Assembly (NCBI GenBank): GCA_037176845.1
Contig: JAYKXP010000006.1
Span: forward strand, 992,001-1,056,000
From: Paramarasmius palmivorus
Lineage: Eukaryota; Basidiomycota; Agaricomycetes; Agaricales; Marasmiaceae
Length of the DNA stretch: 64,000 nt
Reading direction: 5' to 3'
Shown: positions 34,296 to 46,815 of the stretch, in pieces
Position numbering within the stretch: the stretch's first letter is position 1
Layout: each line of letters begins with the position of its first letter
Made by a program: the position numbers and the translations under genes
Notes under the pieces: generated by a model
What the model was told of the DNA's origin: nothing
Databases searched by the model: none
What the model saw: only the letters and a program-made list of their open reading frames with translations

Positions 34296-35794
34296 TCACA
34301 GCCGGCATAGACTGACAAAAACGTCCGTACCATGCCCGTCCATAGAGTAGACTGTCAAGTCCCCGCCAAAATAACGTGCATACATCCTGCATTCCGGAAG
34401 AGTGGGAGCCTGGCCGTCTTGCGGGACGCCCTTCGCGATGGGTTAGCCATATTGTATGGTAAAACAGGGCAAGATCAAAGATGGGTACAGGCGAGTAACT
34501 GAGAAGGAAAACGTACCCGATCCCATCTCCATATACCGTTCATTGTCATTTCGCTGCGAGGAATTCCTCCGCCTTCGTCAGATATCTTGATCTTGGTGCC
34601 TCACTTTAGCAAGTTTCAATCAGATACAACATTGAAAAACCTACAGTGATATCCTCGGTTCCGGGTACTACTATGACCTGCACTGGCGGTATATTCCTGC
34701 CTTTCTCATTTCGGTGGTATTCCAAGGTCGCCTTTATTGAGTTTTCGACCAAGCCCCTCACAATTATCCCTAAATGCTCCTCCACGTATGCAAATTCAAG
34801 ATCCTTATCGCATCTTATTCGCACTTCGACTAGCGGGTGATGTGGCGTGTAGGACTCAAGGATGGAGTGAACATTCTGACGAAATACAGTGAGATATACT
34901 GGGCAAACAATGCTCTGGAAGACTCACCGCCCTTGTATTGATGATTCCGACATAATCTGTCGGATGTGGTGTCCTTGTTGTTAATGCGATGTCTAGTAAG
35001 AATGTAATTCAGAATGGATCTCTCCCACAGGAATTGGAATACTTGCGTTGTGTTACTAGGAAATCCAGCCCTATTCTGCTCAGATGAAATCTGTCCAACC
35101 AATGTTGTAGGGGCATCGGAAGCGTCTCCGTGCCTTTAAGAAAGGAAGATTTCCATTCGGATACCTAAAATAACGACTCGACTCTGCCCAGATCTTACTG
35201 TATAGCAAACTTACCCCATCCGCGAGTAAGCCTAGAACGACTTCCCGCCTCTTCTTCATTCGGTGTAAAATTTGAGCGAAGTTCTGGTTGTAATCACGTA
35301 CGGCCGGGGGCCATCGTTGAAAAACGGCCGCGGAGTAACGCCTGTCTAGCGGAATACGAGCTTTCCTCATTCCATCCGATGCCACAAGACGTAGACTAGA
35401 CCTAGACATCGTCTTCAGCGCTGCGCTGACAGCGGGCTCGATTTCGCGGTTCGAGAGTGGCGGAAAGTTGACCAATTCTTCAAAACTCTCGGCGTACGAG
35501 TCCATGACCTCAACGACAGAAGGCATCTTGTGAAGGTTGTACGGTAGATCGTTGAGCTCTTTCACGCGATGAGCCAAGCGGATAGGGAGCTCCTCTGTTG
35601 ACGATCAGCAACCGGTCTCAAAGCAAAGGGACAGTGCGCACGTACGTACCGGCGAGGAACTGACTCGCTTTACATAGCGTCCCCTCACTCGGATTCTGTC
35701 CGAAAAGAAGAAGATGTCGGAGGGACACGCCGCTTTGAGGAAAAGAGGCGAAATGGTTGATTGTATCCCATAGAGCGCGATTTATCCTGGACAT
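34296..35794 (-). CDS. Divergent mitochondrial PDK/BCKDK-type protein kinase
   Basis: Seven exons (35650-35794, 35215-35594, 35047-35164, 34928-34992, 34645-34875, 34517-34591, 34296-34430) give 382 aa. The N-terminal four-helix domain is clear: HFASFPQSGVSLRHLLLFGQ, EELPIRLAHRVKELNDLPYN, LSRIGLDFLVTQHIALTTRT. The GHKL ATPase part shows the N-box (EEHLGIIVRGLVENSIKATL) and G1 box (ISDEGGGIP), and ends with MYARYFGGDL...GHGTDVFVSL. However, the glycine-rich G2 box (normally GFGYGLPLSR) before MYARYFGGDL is missing. The genome instead shows a degenerate stretch, and an 86-nt intron bypasses part of it. Intron 34993-35046 uses a GC donor (GCAAGT). Family members phosphorylate and inactivate pyruvate or branched-chain 2-oxoacid dehydrogenase E1 in mitochondria. 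Without G2, ATP binding is doubtful. A pseudokinase or young pseudogene is possible. Confidence 0.75.
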
Positions 35795-38275
35795 TCCTGA
35801 AAGCTGGTTACCTTCGCATTGGAAAGAAGCCAAAAGCTTAAGAATCGTTTGGTGATGGCTTTGGCCTCGGATGTGCTTTGCGGATTTGGGTCGACGTATG
35901 TCCTGAGATCTACTCGGGTCTGGGTGGGTATCTCCTCGTAGTTAATTTCGTGCCAGCTACTTACCTCTAGAACATACTAGTCGATAGACTATAGAAAACC
36001 TTGTGCGGTAAAATTAGCGGCTGGTGTCAGCAGTGATATTCATCATCCACGATGGGTAACGAAGATTCTGCGACGGATTTTTTTTAGAAACGCTCTGGTT
36101 GGAAAAGGCCCAGCAACATTGCACTCCCAATCAAAACAAAAGTACTTGACTGTATGTACGGCCCAAGTGTGAACCAGGTGCAACAAGGAAGGTTAGGATC
36201 GGTCAGGGATGCTCAGTGGTACCGGTAAAGGTTCCGAATTGTTGTGAATCACGTTGGATGATTCGTATTTACCGTACTTACTGTACGTCATGTTGATTTT
36301 TTTTTTTCGGCACTTTTCGGCAAACGCCTCCTCACTCTTCCTGGCCACAAACTGTTCCTTGGCCACTGACTCCATTTGTTAGATGGCGCACGAGATAGCC
36401 GGTGAAATCGTTCATTCCCATTTTCGGCGTATAAGTTGAAGTTTTGGCCTAAAACGTCCTGGACTTGTCACTGTTTTGACGATTTTTAATTTAGATTTTC
36501 CAGCACAAGAGAGCTTCATACGGTTCTGCCGAAAACACACGGAGAGCGTCTATTAGCTTCCATGCAACTGGCAATTGAGACGTCTGCAATATTCAAGCGT
36601 TTACCGGAGAGAAAATTCGCTAAACACCAAAATTCATTACTGTGCCAGCGCAGATTTTGCTAAGTCTCCTTCCACCTACTATGATTATTGATACCATTGC
36701 ACAGGCTCTACCTTCGATGCAATCAGCAAGATCCAAACTTTCATGACGTGCTTTCGACACATTGTGTGTTTGTATTGAAAACTGTTTCTCCAACAGAAGT
36801 GAAGAACCCAAGGACGATACGCAGGAATGACGTGCCATAAAGGACACAGTAATGCGGCGAGATATGACCTCGAAGAACACGTTTCGGAATCATCTTCGCA
36901 GTCATCCATCGCAAGAGTACAATTACCGCCATACTTTACAGTCAACTGACTGAAAGGTATAATTGTACTCGTTGCGTGGGTTGACTTGCGGAAGATGATA
37001 CCTTGCGCGCTCCTCAAAGCCCACGTCACCCAGCATCACCCCCGAGCGTGGGACGGACCGTGCGATGTAGCGGGAGCTCTTTCATCAATCTCACGGCGGA
37101 GATATGAGACAGGGAAGGGGCAAGTTGTTGCGCGAACGGTACGAGTGAGAAAGTGAGGAAGTGAGGACTGGCTGAGTGGTTCAGTTTTCGGTCGCGCTCT
37201 ACTTATCCTCTTTCTCTTTCCACCCCATATCCGGGATGCCTGTAAGACCGAGACCGATTTCATGTTTCCAGAAGCCACACACATTGTGCGTCTGTAATTT
37301 CTTTTACCCTTGACCCTGAGATCTGAAGAATTCGCCATATGCAGCCACCACGCCGGCAAGTCCGCTTCGTCAACAACTTGCCATGGATTGGGGGCAGGTT
37401 CTTGACAAGCTGCTAGATGAAATTTGACGTCTGAGCGTCCTCATGTTCGGTGATGAAGAAATCGATTCGTTGTGGGTCCTGAAATTTCATCCGAACCCAA
37501 TGAGTCCTCGTTGTCACTGCTAAAACATACGAGTTGTGATACGAGGTAAGATCGCTGGGATTACTTCTTTTCATCATGAAGTAGGTGTCCTCATTCCTTG
37601 CAGTTGCCGCTGGCAAGAACTACAGTAAAACTCAGATGAAGCTTCTGATTTCTCGACTCTAGAAGGTGGTGTTGGTATTTGCTCTGTCTTTCGTCGGCCG
37701 GCTCCGACTCGGAAAGTCTTTCAGGCAGCTGCAGAATAACCAAAGTCATGCTCAAGAGCCAAGCTGAGTCAACCAATATTACACGTTCGATTGGTACCCA
37801 GTACCGCCCACTCCTGTGGTAATGCATGTAACACTCTAGGAGACTTGTCTATGTCTCGGGAGGCGACCAAAATTGACATGGCTACTACGAGTAAAAAGTA
37901 GAGATTACAATATGACTATATGCACCAAGATTCCAATGAGTCGATGTGGGATCACTTAAGGCTGCTTAGCGACTTCAAATCGACGACAGCGTAGATCTAT
38001 CACTTGTGTGTCTTGTGTAGCGAACCCGTCATATGTACCAGACCAGCTAGCGCTGTTCAATATCCGACCTCGTCGCTTTTCGTCAACATGAAAAGGTTGA
38101 AGCTCTCACCGGGCACACCGACGCCGGTTATGCAGCGTCAAAGGGATTCATGTTGACGACAATCACCACAAAACTTTTCATCTAATGACCTTCAATGATA
38201 TCGCCAACGAATTCTTTGTATCTACTCTACTGACATACGTGTATAGGTACATCATACAACTTCGACCTGGAACAT
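35795..38275. other. Gene-poor stretch with a doubtful minus-strand fragment
   Basis: About 2.5 kb. At 37036-37827 (-) there are three neighbouring open pieces, including APNPWQVVDEADLPAWWL and LTSYHNSYVLAVTTRTHWVR. They look protein-like but I could not join them with GT-AG introns. They may be a decayed gene. The rest shows no coding signal. Confidence 0.35.
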
Positions 38276-41200
38276 TCATATCAGGATCAGTATGTAGATG
38301 ACCGGAGAGCAATAGCAAAGCTGAACTGGACCCACATAGTTACTGGGAAATATCCCCTTTTGACCTTGTGAATTATATCCTGGACGGAGAAGTCAGTTAC
38401 CTATAAGTGTGCGTTAAAACTCAATCCCTACCTTCCCACCAGCCTTCTCCGTAATTCTGGCCCCCAGTCGGCCCGCTTGACAGTTCAATTAATTCACCTT
38501 CTTGAAGTCCAAGCTCATCAGGGCCACCAGCAGCGTAATGATAGATTGCCTTGACTGAATATGGAAAAGAAAACTCCGTATAAGCGTGATATCAACGGAG
38601 CCGGATTGATACTTGCCATAACGTCCAGAGCCCAGCGGAGTACTAGAGCTAGTGGTTGAAGGATCCATCTCATCCTGGTATTCTAGATATGAGGCCGGAA
38701 CCAATCCATTGGCGCCACGACTATCCGCCACTTTGACCCAGCCTGAGCCATCGTCTGCCTCGAGTACATTTACTGTTGCACCATCTGTGAACATTTATGG
38801 CAATCTGCTGACACGGGGATCAAAGAATGGACACTTGCCTGACACAGACAATTCGAATTCAGAGGTGGCAACAAAGTCATAAATAACTTTGGCCTTGGGG
38901 TAAGACTCGGGCTCCTTGTCAGAACTCGATTGAACAAAAGATGACGGCGTGGGTGCTTCGTCCCGCGTAGGGGCTAACAGGAAAACGCGTGAAGTGGAGT
39001 CGACCTCGTGCGGAAAACCTGGAATGGCTCACCTTGTGTGCTAAGCCGACTTGTATGGCGAGAAACTGTGGAAATCGTCGACGCAGACCTCTGCATGTCA
39101 CCCCCTTGTTGGCAGTCAGCGGGGACCTATCAGATGTACATAAATGGCCACTATAGGAAAAATGATCCTGACTCACCTTGAGCTCGCACTTCGAATGAAC
39201 GGACAGGTTGCAGACTTTGCATGTCTTCCCCTGTTTGCTGAGACCCCAAATCGAAGTCTAAGTGAAGAGACGAGTATATCACGATATTAGGACCAGTCGA
39301 TCGCGGAAAAAAATCGACCAAAACAGACCTTGCAGTAACCACATGTCGTTGGAATCGAAAATGATGAACTCTTGAACGAGTGCGGTTGCTGAGCGCCCAC
39401 GTCATCTTCGGAATTCGGAATAGTGAAGTATCACTCGTGACAAAAGGATTTGTAGGGCTTACCACCAACAGCCGACACGATGGTGTCTATTTCGGCCTGT
39501 AAGATGCATTCCGAAGACTTAAATAGGGTCAGCTGGTGTTCAACATCTAAATAATTCTGGGGCAGAAGTCAGAAATTGTCTCGACTCGACACAGCGCCAC
39601 GATAGCCCCTCACATTCGTTATATCGTCGATATTACCGAGGGACCTGTCGGCTGTGTATGCGGCTACCAGCTTGTCCAGCTGCTGGTGCTCGCGTTCTGT
39701 AGATATGGCAATGGTGAGTAGGGCAGGGAGCTCGTTGCCGTTGCCATACCCTTCGTTTCAATCACTGGGGTGAGTTCTTTCAATTTGGCTTGACACCGCC
39801 GGAGCCTGTTCTGTAAGAACACTTTGGGTGTTGTTTCCACGTTCAATTCGTCCTTGATAATAGAAGCATGAATTCGACGCGGCTGCCACCTCGAAAATGT
39901 CAGAAGAGACTTACGTTATCATAGAAGTTGTGACACGGTTCGAAGGACCAATCTGCTGGGGCACTGAAGGGTCTTATGTTGTATTCGATGAAAAGATCTT
40001 GATCCCTCGGAGGATCTACCTGTCCAAGTGTGGATTCTAACCCAGCGAGGCGGCCCTTGAGGACGTCCAAGTGGCTGAGTTGTAGAGCTTGCGCGTGAAG
40101 AAGAATCTTTGTAAATCTTTCCACAAGCCGTGCCTGTAGTACCTCTGGATCAAAAAGGAAATGAGAGACGCTGTATCTCGAGAGTAATTCATGTACATAC
40201 GCAGCCGCTGGGGTGAAGGACGCCTCAGCACTTCCATCGCAAAGAGGGGACATATAGCTTACGTTTTCCAGACTTGGAATGTCTACACTGTAATACTTGG
40301 ACTTGGTCCCATTAGCTACGGCTGTGGATATAATGTAGACGCTAGGAGACAAACAGTATCAGAATATACTTCAGTCAGAAAGATAGCCATGTCCCAGCTT
40401 ACTTTTTGCTGTTTAGCATTTCATTGCGCTGTTGCTCTGCTTGACGAGCCACTCTATCTGCATGCCTATCATCCTGAGCCCTTCCCTATTGAGGATTGAA
40501 TATAGAATAGCATGCGTTAAGGCACGAAGACAATATACCTGCTTTTGACGCGTTACTTCCACTTCGGCACATTCATCATCGTACTTAAGTCCGACGGCTT
40601 ATCAGACTCCCGACACGGAACAATAAAAGGAAAGGAGATGACCTTCTGCTTGCTCTGAACACCACGAGTTGTCATCAGACATATTGAAACCCTTGAAACG
40701 GGTTGGATGCGAACCTTGGTACGATCGTTATAAATCCGGTCTCTCTCTGAAGTGATCTTCTGAAAGAACTGCATTTCCTAGAGGAGGCGCAATCGTTAAG
40801 GTTCCGAACATCTGTGACCATCAACTAATCAGACCTTCTTCTGAGTTTCATCGTTTTTCCGCTCGACGGCTTTTAACACGTCGATGACTTGAGTTGTGAG
40901 AACGTCCGCGACATTAAGGTGGTCCTGAGCAGTATTAAACATCGAGTTGATCATGTCATCGTAAGCGGTGTTAAGGGTGCTGCGAGGGGGGCATAGATAT
41001 ATCAGACGATGGGACGTCAAACCAGATTCAAGGCACACCTTTGCTTTAGAGTGCTTTCATCCCATGCCTTTGTAGGATCACTACCAAGAACAAATTTACA
41101 CTCTATCTTGCTTTTCTTCTCGGCAGCCTTTCTCGCCAGAACTTGCAACTTCGCTGCGAAATCTCTCTCCAGAGCAGCTCGCTCCTTGTAGATATCCCGG

Positions 41201-41409
41201 ACCTTGATTTGTATCATTCAGTAAGAATTCGGGAGTTTTCGTGTGCGTAACGTACTTCGCTGATCAATTCAATGTGGACGTCGAAATTAGCTGCAATCCT
41301 CTCCACTTGGTCCTATAGGGTGCTCAAGATGTGAGCATCGTCGATAGCCCGAGTTTGATGGGTGCATTACTGGGAGTGTTTGTCCGTATGATTGGCTAGA
41401 GGAAGCCAT
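38276..41409 (-). CDS. BZZ1: Bzz1, F-BAR/C1/SH3 actin regulator
   Basis: Twenty-one exons between 41409 and 38276 give 656 aa, normal for Bzz1. Domains: F-BAR (residues 1-270; SYGQTLPDQVERIAANFDV start, VRDIYKERAALERDFAAKLQ), coiled coil, C1 zinc finger (about 409-455; HSFKSSSFSIPTTCGYCK...CNLSVHSKCELK), SH3-1 (about 513-565) and SH3-2 (about 590-645; AIYHYAAGGPDELGLQEGE). In yeast, Bzz1 binds Las17/WASP and type I myosins and drives Arp2/3 actin assembly at endocytic sites. A 12-nt exon (40643-40654) and a 7-nt exon (40201-40207) are both required for family-length spacing. Two introns (38785-38838, 38555-38616) use GCAAGT donors. Divergent from the hemerythrin gene, with 627 bp between the start codons. 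Confidence 0.93.
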
Positions 41410-42036
41410 GAATATTCTTCAGTTATTCTGATGGTTTTGCTGAATTCCCTGCTGCGCTTATTGTGAAGAAGAAAGGAGTGAATGTCAAGCCGTGCAGGGC
41501 GCCAACGCAGCAGTACGGCTTTAGCGGACTTCGATGACGTTTGCTGTTTTATCTTCAACCATCACACTCGTCAAAAAACACGATGACTAGAACTTCTTCG
41601 CCAGCTCATTACCTCAAAGCAGGTCACAACGCGAGAAATTAGATGGACAAATACAAGAGGAATCTCGTATTCTCCGTCTTCATGACAGACTTTGTATGTG
41701 TACGTGTCAAAATTTGCACTCGGCCGCCTGGAGATTTGATGGAATACAATTCGCCTTACTTCGTACAGGTCGCTGGCATCGAGTCCGGTGCAACAAATCG
41801 AGAAATTCAATAGGTTGTGGACTCATGACTCTCCACTTCGATTGCAATGACACTTCAGACTGGTCCTACGAGAAAACGGGTACGTCATCCTTGACGCTTG
41901 AGACGCTGGTATACGAACCAAGTTTTCGCAGCTCTCTTTCATGCTACGCTTATCTAGTCTAGTCCATCGAAACGCTCGACATTTTCTTTCAGCATCAGCT
42001 TCATTTCCTCGATCAAATTCTATATTATACCGAGCC
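41410..42036. promoter_or_regulatory. Shared divergent region of BZZ1 and the hemerythrin gene
   Basis: 627 bp with both promoters. Short overlapping ORFs on both strands carry no motif. Confidence 0.5.
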
Positions 42037-42787
42037 ATGTCGTCAAAACACCAGACTTTGACTGAGGCAGTAAAGGAAGATCACCAGGAGGTCTGCCCAC
42101 CTTAATTCCTGCCTGCTATTGATTCTGAACGGAATCTACAATTAGATGTACGAATACCATGACGAGTATAAGAAAGCAGCCGGGGATCCTGACACACAGG
42201 CTCGCTGGGCTCGTCAACTCACCTGGGAGATTGCAAGACATGCAGTCGGAGAGGAAATTGTCATTTATCCATTGATGGAGAAGTATATGGGTGCAGAGGG
42301 CAAGCGACTTGCCGACGGGGATCGAGAGGAACATCAGGTGGGTCCATCATATTGTGCTTGTATGATGCTCAAGCTAACACGATCTGTGCACAGTTTGTCA
42401 AGGAAAAGCTTTATAACCTTGAATCTTTGACAGCGGGGACCGCTGAATACGACAAAACCATTACTCAGGTCATGGAACACCTACACAAGCACAACGATAG
42501 CGAGGAGATCAATGATTTACCCCAGTTGGAACCCCTGCTAGGTGTAGACGGCAGCAGAGAGGCTGCCACCTCTTTCACCCGCACGAAGAAGTTTGCCCCT
42601 ACGCGGTAAGTGAATAATCCGATCTTAGGGCAAGCATATCCTAATCGAAACACGAAGAACACATCCATCTGCACCCAACCACCCGCCAGCAGAAACATTG
42701 GTCAGCTTTCTCGAGCTGCCAATAGATAGGCTGAAGGATTTGTTCGCCAAGTTCCCCACCGAAGAGATGAAAGCAGGAAAGGAATAG
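42037..42787 (+). CDS. Hemerythrin/HHE cation-binding domain protein
   Basis: Four exons (42037-42090, 42146-42337, 42394-42605, 42658-42787) give 195 aa. The HHE four-helix bundle is visible: H in MSSKHQTLTEAVKEDHQEMY, HDEY, EIARHAVGEEIVIYPLMEK, DREEHQFVKEKLYNLE, and HLHKHNDSEEINDLP. These supply the His/Glu ligands for a di-iron centre. Single-domain fungal HHE proteins are cytosolic and linked to iron, oxygen or redox handling; the specific role is not established. The C-terminal helix (FLELPIDRLKDLFAKFPTEE) is extra to the core. The start ATG is the first in frame, and intron 1 directly precedes an in-frame ATG, so a shorter protein from 42146 is conceivable. Confidence 0.88.
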
Positions 42788-43413
42788 GAACTCTTCAGGA
42801 TGCCTAATGTAAAGTATGTATAACATTACCGTGTAAGTTCATCCATTATCTAGGAAGCTTTTGGCAGCATGCGAATTGCAATTGCAACGTCTCTTTCACT
42901 AGCTGACAACAGGCCGTATAACGTAATATAACAAGCAGCAAGCGGTGCTACTGCATTGATTTTGGACAGCGGTGTTTAAGTTTGAGCTTCATGAACATGG
43001 TTAAAAAATCGTACGATTTGCTGATGGGACGCCAGCGGTGGTACCCCAACCCGTGGAACCACGGCGACACGACCCAGGGGCCAGTACTTAGCCAGTACTT
43101 AGTACTTAGTCGTGAAGGTCGCCGGTTTCAGGAATGTTTTTTCTTTGATCGCCGGTACTTACGGAGAATAAGACCGATCTGCTGAACAGTGAACATGCCT
43201 GATATGAACGCTCACCATGATGCTACAACCGCGGAATCTTCACTGGACCTGGGCTCCAGCCGGACAGTGCGGGGGCGTCAAGACGTTATGGAAGTTGTTT
43301 GGCTTTAGCGTTCTAGCGGAGGTCACGTCGGATCGGCTTCCTAACTCAACTTTGTTAGTGTAGGCCAGCTTGGCAAGATTCTTTTCCCTCGTCCCTCTTT
43401 TTCTTTTTCCTCC
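42788..43413. other. Intergenic with small direct repeats
   Basis: 626 bp upstream of the Zn2Cys6 gene. Holds a hairpin-forming CCGTGGAACCACGG at about 43051-43064 and three copies of AGTACTTAG at 43083-43110. No gene seen. Confidence 0.5.
43083..43110. repeat. Triplicated AGTACTTAG direct repeat
   Basis: Three near-adjacent copies of AGTACTTAG about 300 bp upstream of the regulator's ATG. Could be slippage or a binding-site cluster; not distinguishable here. Confidence 0.5.
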
Positions 43414-46400
43414 ATGCTCGCAACTGGCACAGGATCGTTCTTCGACAGGTCGCAAGACGATGATCAAAGTAGACCGATGAAAAGGCCCCGGAATTGGTCT
43501 CCTATGAACCCGTATCCTGATTCCTCAAGACTCGGCTACCTAGCAGAGGCTTCCTTGCAAGCGGAGGTGTCCAATGTTCCTCGTCAAGAAATATCTCCCC
43601 AGCGTCCTCAGGAAAAGGAGAAAGGAAGACGATTGTCTTGCAAAGAATGTCGCAGGTGATTCAACTGGCTTTTTCAGAGCAAGTTTGGTTTGACTGACGC
43701 GCGTTCGAACCAGATTAAAATTGAAGGTAAGCATGGACTTTTTTGAAAAGCGATATTTTTTCCCCTGACAGGCAAGCAGTGCGATCGCGTATTCCCATGC
43801 CAGGTAGGCACGAAAAGGTCGCTCGGCCAACAACAACTGAATCGTTTTTCAGTCTTGTAGAAAACGAGGATGTAGCGATATTTGCCCTGAAGGTTGGTAT
43901 CATGTTGAACCCAATGTCCAGTATTGTCCTGATATCTAATCCTAGGTGCATTGACTTCTGGACGAGGCAGCCGGTAAGAGGTCTCTTCACTAAACTTTGC
44001 AATTTTGTTGAACCGAGTCCTAGCTTCATCCTAGCCAACACAGAGCAATTGCATGCCAAGATCCTGCAACTCAGTGATCGCGTTCGACAGCTTGAAGATG
44101 GTCTACATGCATTACACTCTACCCATTCAAACGGACAGTCTCACCCCTTGCTCACTCCCGAACTTCTACAAATCAAGACATCCCAAGAGTTCTATGTATC
44201 TCCTCAGCCTCTTCCTCCTCCAATGGATACTGCGTTTCAACGAGAGGAAAGTCTAAGAGAATCAGTCGGAGCGCTGTCGTTGAGCTCGGTTCGCACAGAC
44301 CACTCGTTTGATCATGAAGTATGTTCCTCAACGCTGGCCTAACAAACTGCACACTTACGTGAATTTACTAGTATCAGCACGAAACAGTAAGTCAGGTATT
44401 GTACTCCTGTCTCTTTGTCTCTGATTGGTATCAAGTTTTCTGGCCCTCCAGAGGTGCCTTCGGACATCCTACAACTCAGTACCACCTTTCCTTTCCCTTG
44501 GGCCGTAGACCTCAAAATCCGTGCTCGCATACGCAACGCCTTGCCTGCCCGGGAAGAAGCGTATCGAGTGTGTCAGGAAGCTCGTAATAATGCACTTTGG
44601 CAGTAAGTACAGTCAACGCTATTGCCAATTCTATGAATGATCTATGCTAGGTATAATCTTGACGCCTCGGAAACATTTCTGCCCAACCTTTTGCATCATT
44701 GCTACGAATCTCCTATAGAGGATCTGAGCCCTCGAAGACTTGCCCTACTCCTCATGGTGCTCTCAATTGGGTCGTTGGTTGACCTTAACAAGCCATTAGG
44801 GTCTTTGCACGGTGAAGCATACCACCATCTTGCCCGAGCTTCGGTTTGCGAGATACCCCTGATGGAAGAGCCTGACTTTGATGAGCTACATTGTCTCGTC
44901 AGTAGCCTTCTTTCGTTCCTGGTAACCGATTTGCCTGACGTCGTGCTTCTAGTTCTTTATGATATGGTATCACCTCATTTTCTCGGACAACAAGAAGGCT
45001 GTTGGGTACGCTTGGAATCTCATGGGTTTTGTTGCAAAGGCGAGTATATGGTTTTCTTGTTGCATAACATGGCTAATATAGCATTTTAGTTGGCGCAAGG
45101 GGTGAGCGCCCATTTAACTCGCGTGTCCCATTCAACTCTAAACAGCTCTTGCGTAGCTTGGACTACATCGAGAGAGCTCTCGGATGAAGCTCATCCCCGA
45201 AGAACACGAAAAACGGAGATCCATTTTCTGGGAATTGCTCAATCTGGACTGTCGCATGGTGAGTGAGCGATTAGCTTCATCAGACACTACGATACCGAAT
45301 AGGTCAACAGAGTCTGTCTTTGGGGCGACCACCCTCGATCTGTCTCGCCCATGTCGATATCAAGCCCCCTTCATATGCAGCACAAGGTCTCTATGTGCCT
45401 CAGGAACAGATCTTATGTTTGTTGAACCAACGCTACATATGTACGAGTTTAACCATATTCTCTGACAGATCACGAATGGAAGAACGCTTTCTTTATCCAA
45501 TGCCTGTCCCCAGCACTCGAAACGATCATTGCAGTCAAGCAGCCAGATTATTCCGTGACTATCGCTCTGGATGCTAAAATCCGTGACTTTTCTGTGCCCG
45601 AGCTGCTCGACGATCGGAATGCAAGTGCTGTAACCCAACGTTTCTTGGTAATGCAGCGAGCCTTGCTGTCTACCGGTCGTGATCTGGGTACGTGCTCAAG
45701 TGTTCTTGTTGAACTCAAGGTTGAACTGGTCGACACTCTAGTTCTCCTGCAACTTCACCGCCGTTTTTTTCTTCAGGCCATGAGTAGCCCAGTCCCTTTT
45801 GAGATGCACCAGCGTTATGCGCCATCGGTTATTGCAACACATCTCGGCGCATCGTCTCTGATTACGGCAGTAGAAGCCCTATTTGAGAAGGAACAACAAC
45901 TTAGTTGCCGTTTCTTGTGCTTCTGGTTCAACTCGTTCTCAGCAGCTGTAAGTACCCCGTATCGGATCAGCAACTCTAATTCCTTACGAGTGTTACAGGC
46001 CACTTTGACACTTCTCGTTTCCCGTACTCCATCGTGCCCTTTGACCCCATGTGCACTTAACGATCTCGACCGCGTATGTCGACTTTTCCGGAAAGCCGCC
46101 ACAATTTTACCCTTCTGTGCGAAAACCCTCGTAGGTCTTACTTCTCTTCTATTCGTAGACCATATCCGACGTGGCATTCTCTCCCAGAATATCATACAGA
46201 AGATGAACGAAAAGGCTCGAGGAATTCATTTGCAGTGGCGTTCTTCACAAAGTGGCGCAGATGTTCCCATGTCTGTCAACACCTCTCAAGTTCGTTTGGG
46301 AGATGTGGGAGCGAGCTATGTACCCCCATCCTTCTCCGGGGCGCATTTGACACTCTGTCAATACCTCGAACACCTCAAAAGCGTAACGCCGTCGTTGGTA

Positions 46401-46640
46401 ATGCCCTCACCAGCGTCGATTATGGAATACACACCTTCGCCGAGCAACGATTGGCTCCCAGATATCTACAGGTTCAATAGCATGGGTGTAGGGATCGAAG
46501 ACCGATATAGGTTTGCCTCGGCACCACCAACACCTTTTATGCCATCTGAGCCCAGAGTCGGAGAACAGGAGTCCTTCAATTTTGATCACGGGGCGTTAAT
46601 GACCGACTTAGAGGAAACAAGTTATATGGCATGGTTCTAG
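43414..46640 (+). CDS. Zn2Cys6 fungal transcription factor (paralogue A)
   Basis: Seventeen exons give 785 aa. The zinc cluster CKECRRLKLKCDRVFP-CQSC-RKRGCSDIC is spread over exons 1-4 (43414-43655, 43714-43726, 43780-43803, 43853-43892). The linker FILANTEQLHAKILQLSDRV is a dimerisation-type coiled coil. The fungal-specific middle homology region follows (YAWNLMGFVAKLAQGLGLHR, PEEHEKRRSIFWELLNLDC, LGRPPSICLAH). The C-terminus ends MAWF, shared with its paralogue. Very short exons occur: 13, 15 (44372-44386) and 12 nt (45090-45101). Intron 45040-45089 has a GCGAGT donor, required to make VAKLAQ. It is nuclear and binds DNA. Targets are unknown. A near copy lies inverted at 48317-51853. Confidence 0.9.
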
Positions 46641-46815
46641 TTGTGTAAAGCCAGCTTTCTTGGAGCTTTAGATTCTCTGTAGTCAATACAATCTCTTGTA
46701 GTCTTGCTCGTCTTTGTACCTATTCACCAAGCGCCTACACCAGGCTTACCTAATCACGACCCATTGTTGTACTTCCTCCACCGTCACCGATCTACCTTCC
46801 TTTGTTCGTGCTGCC

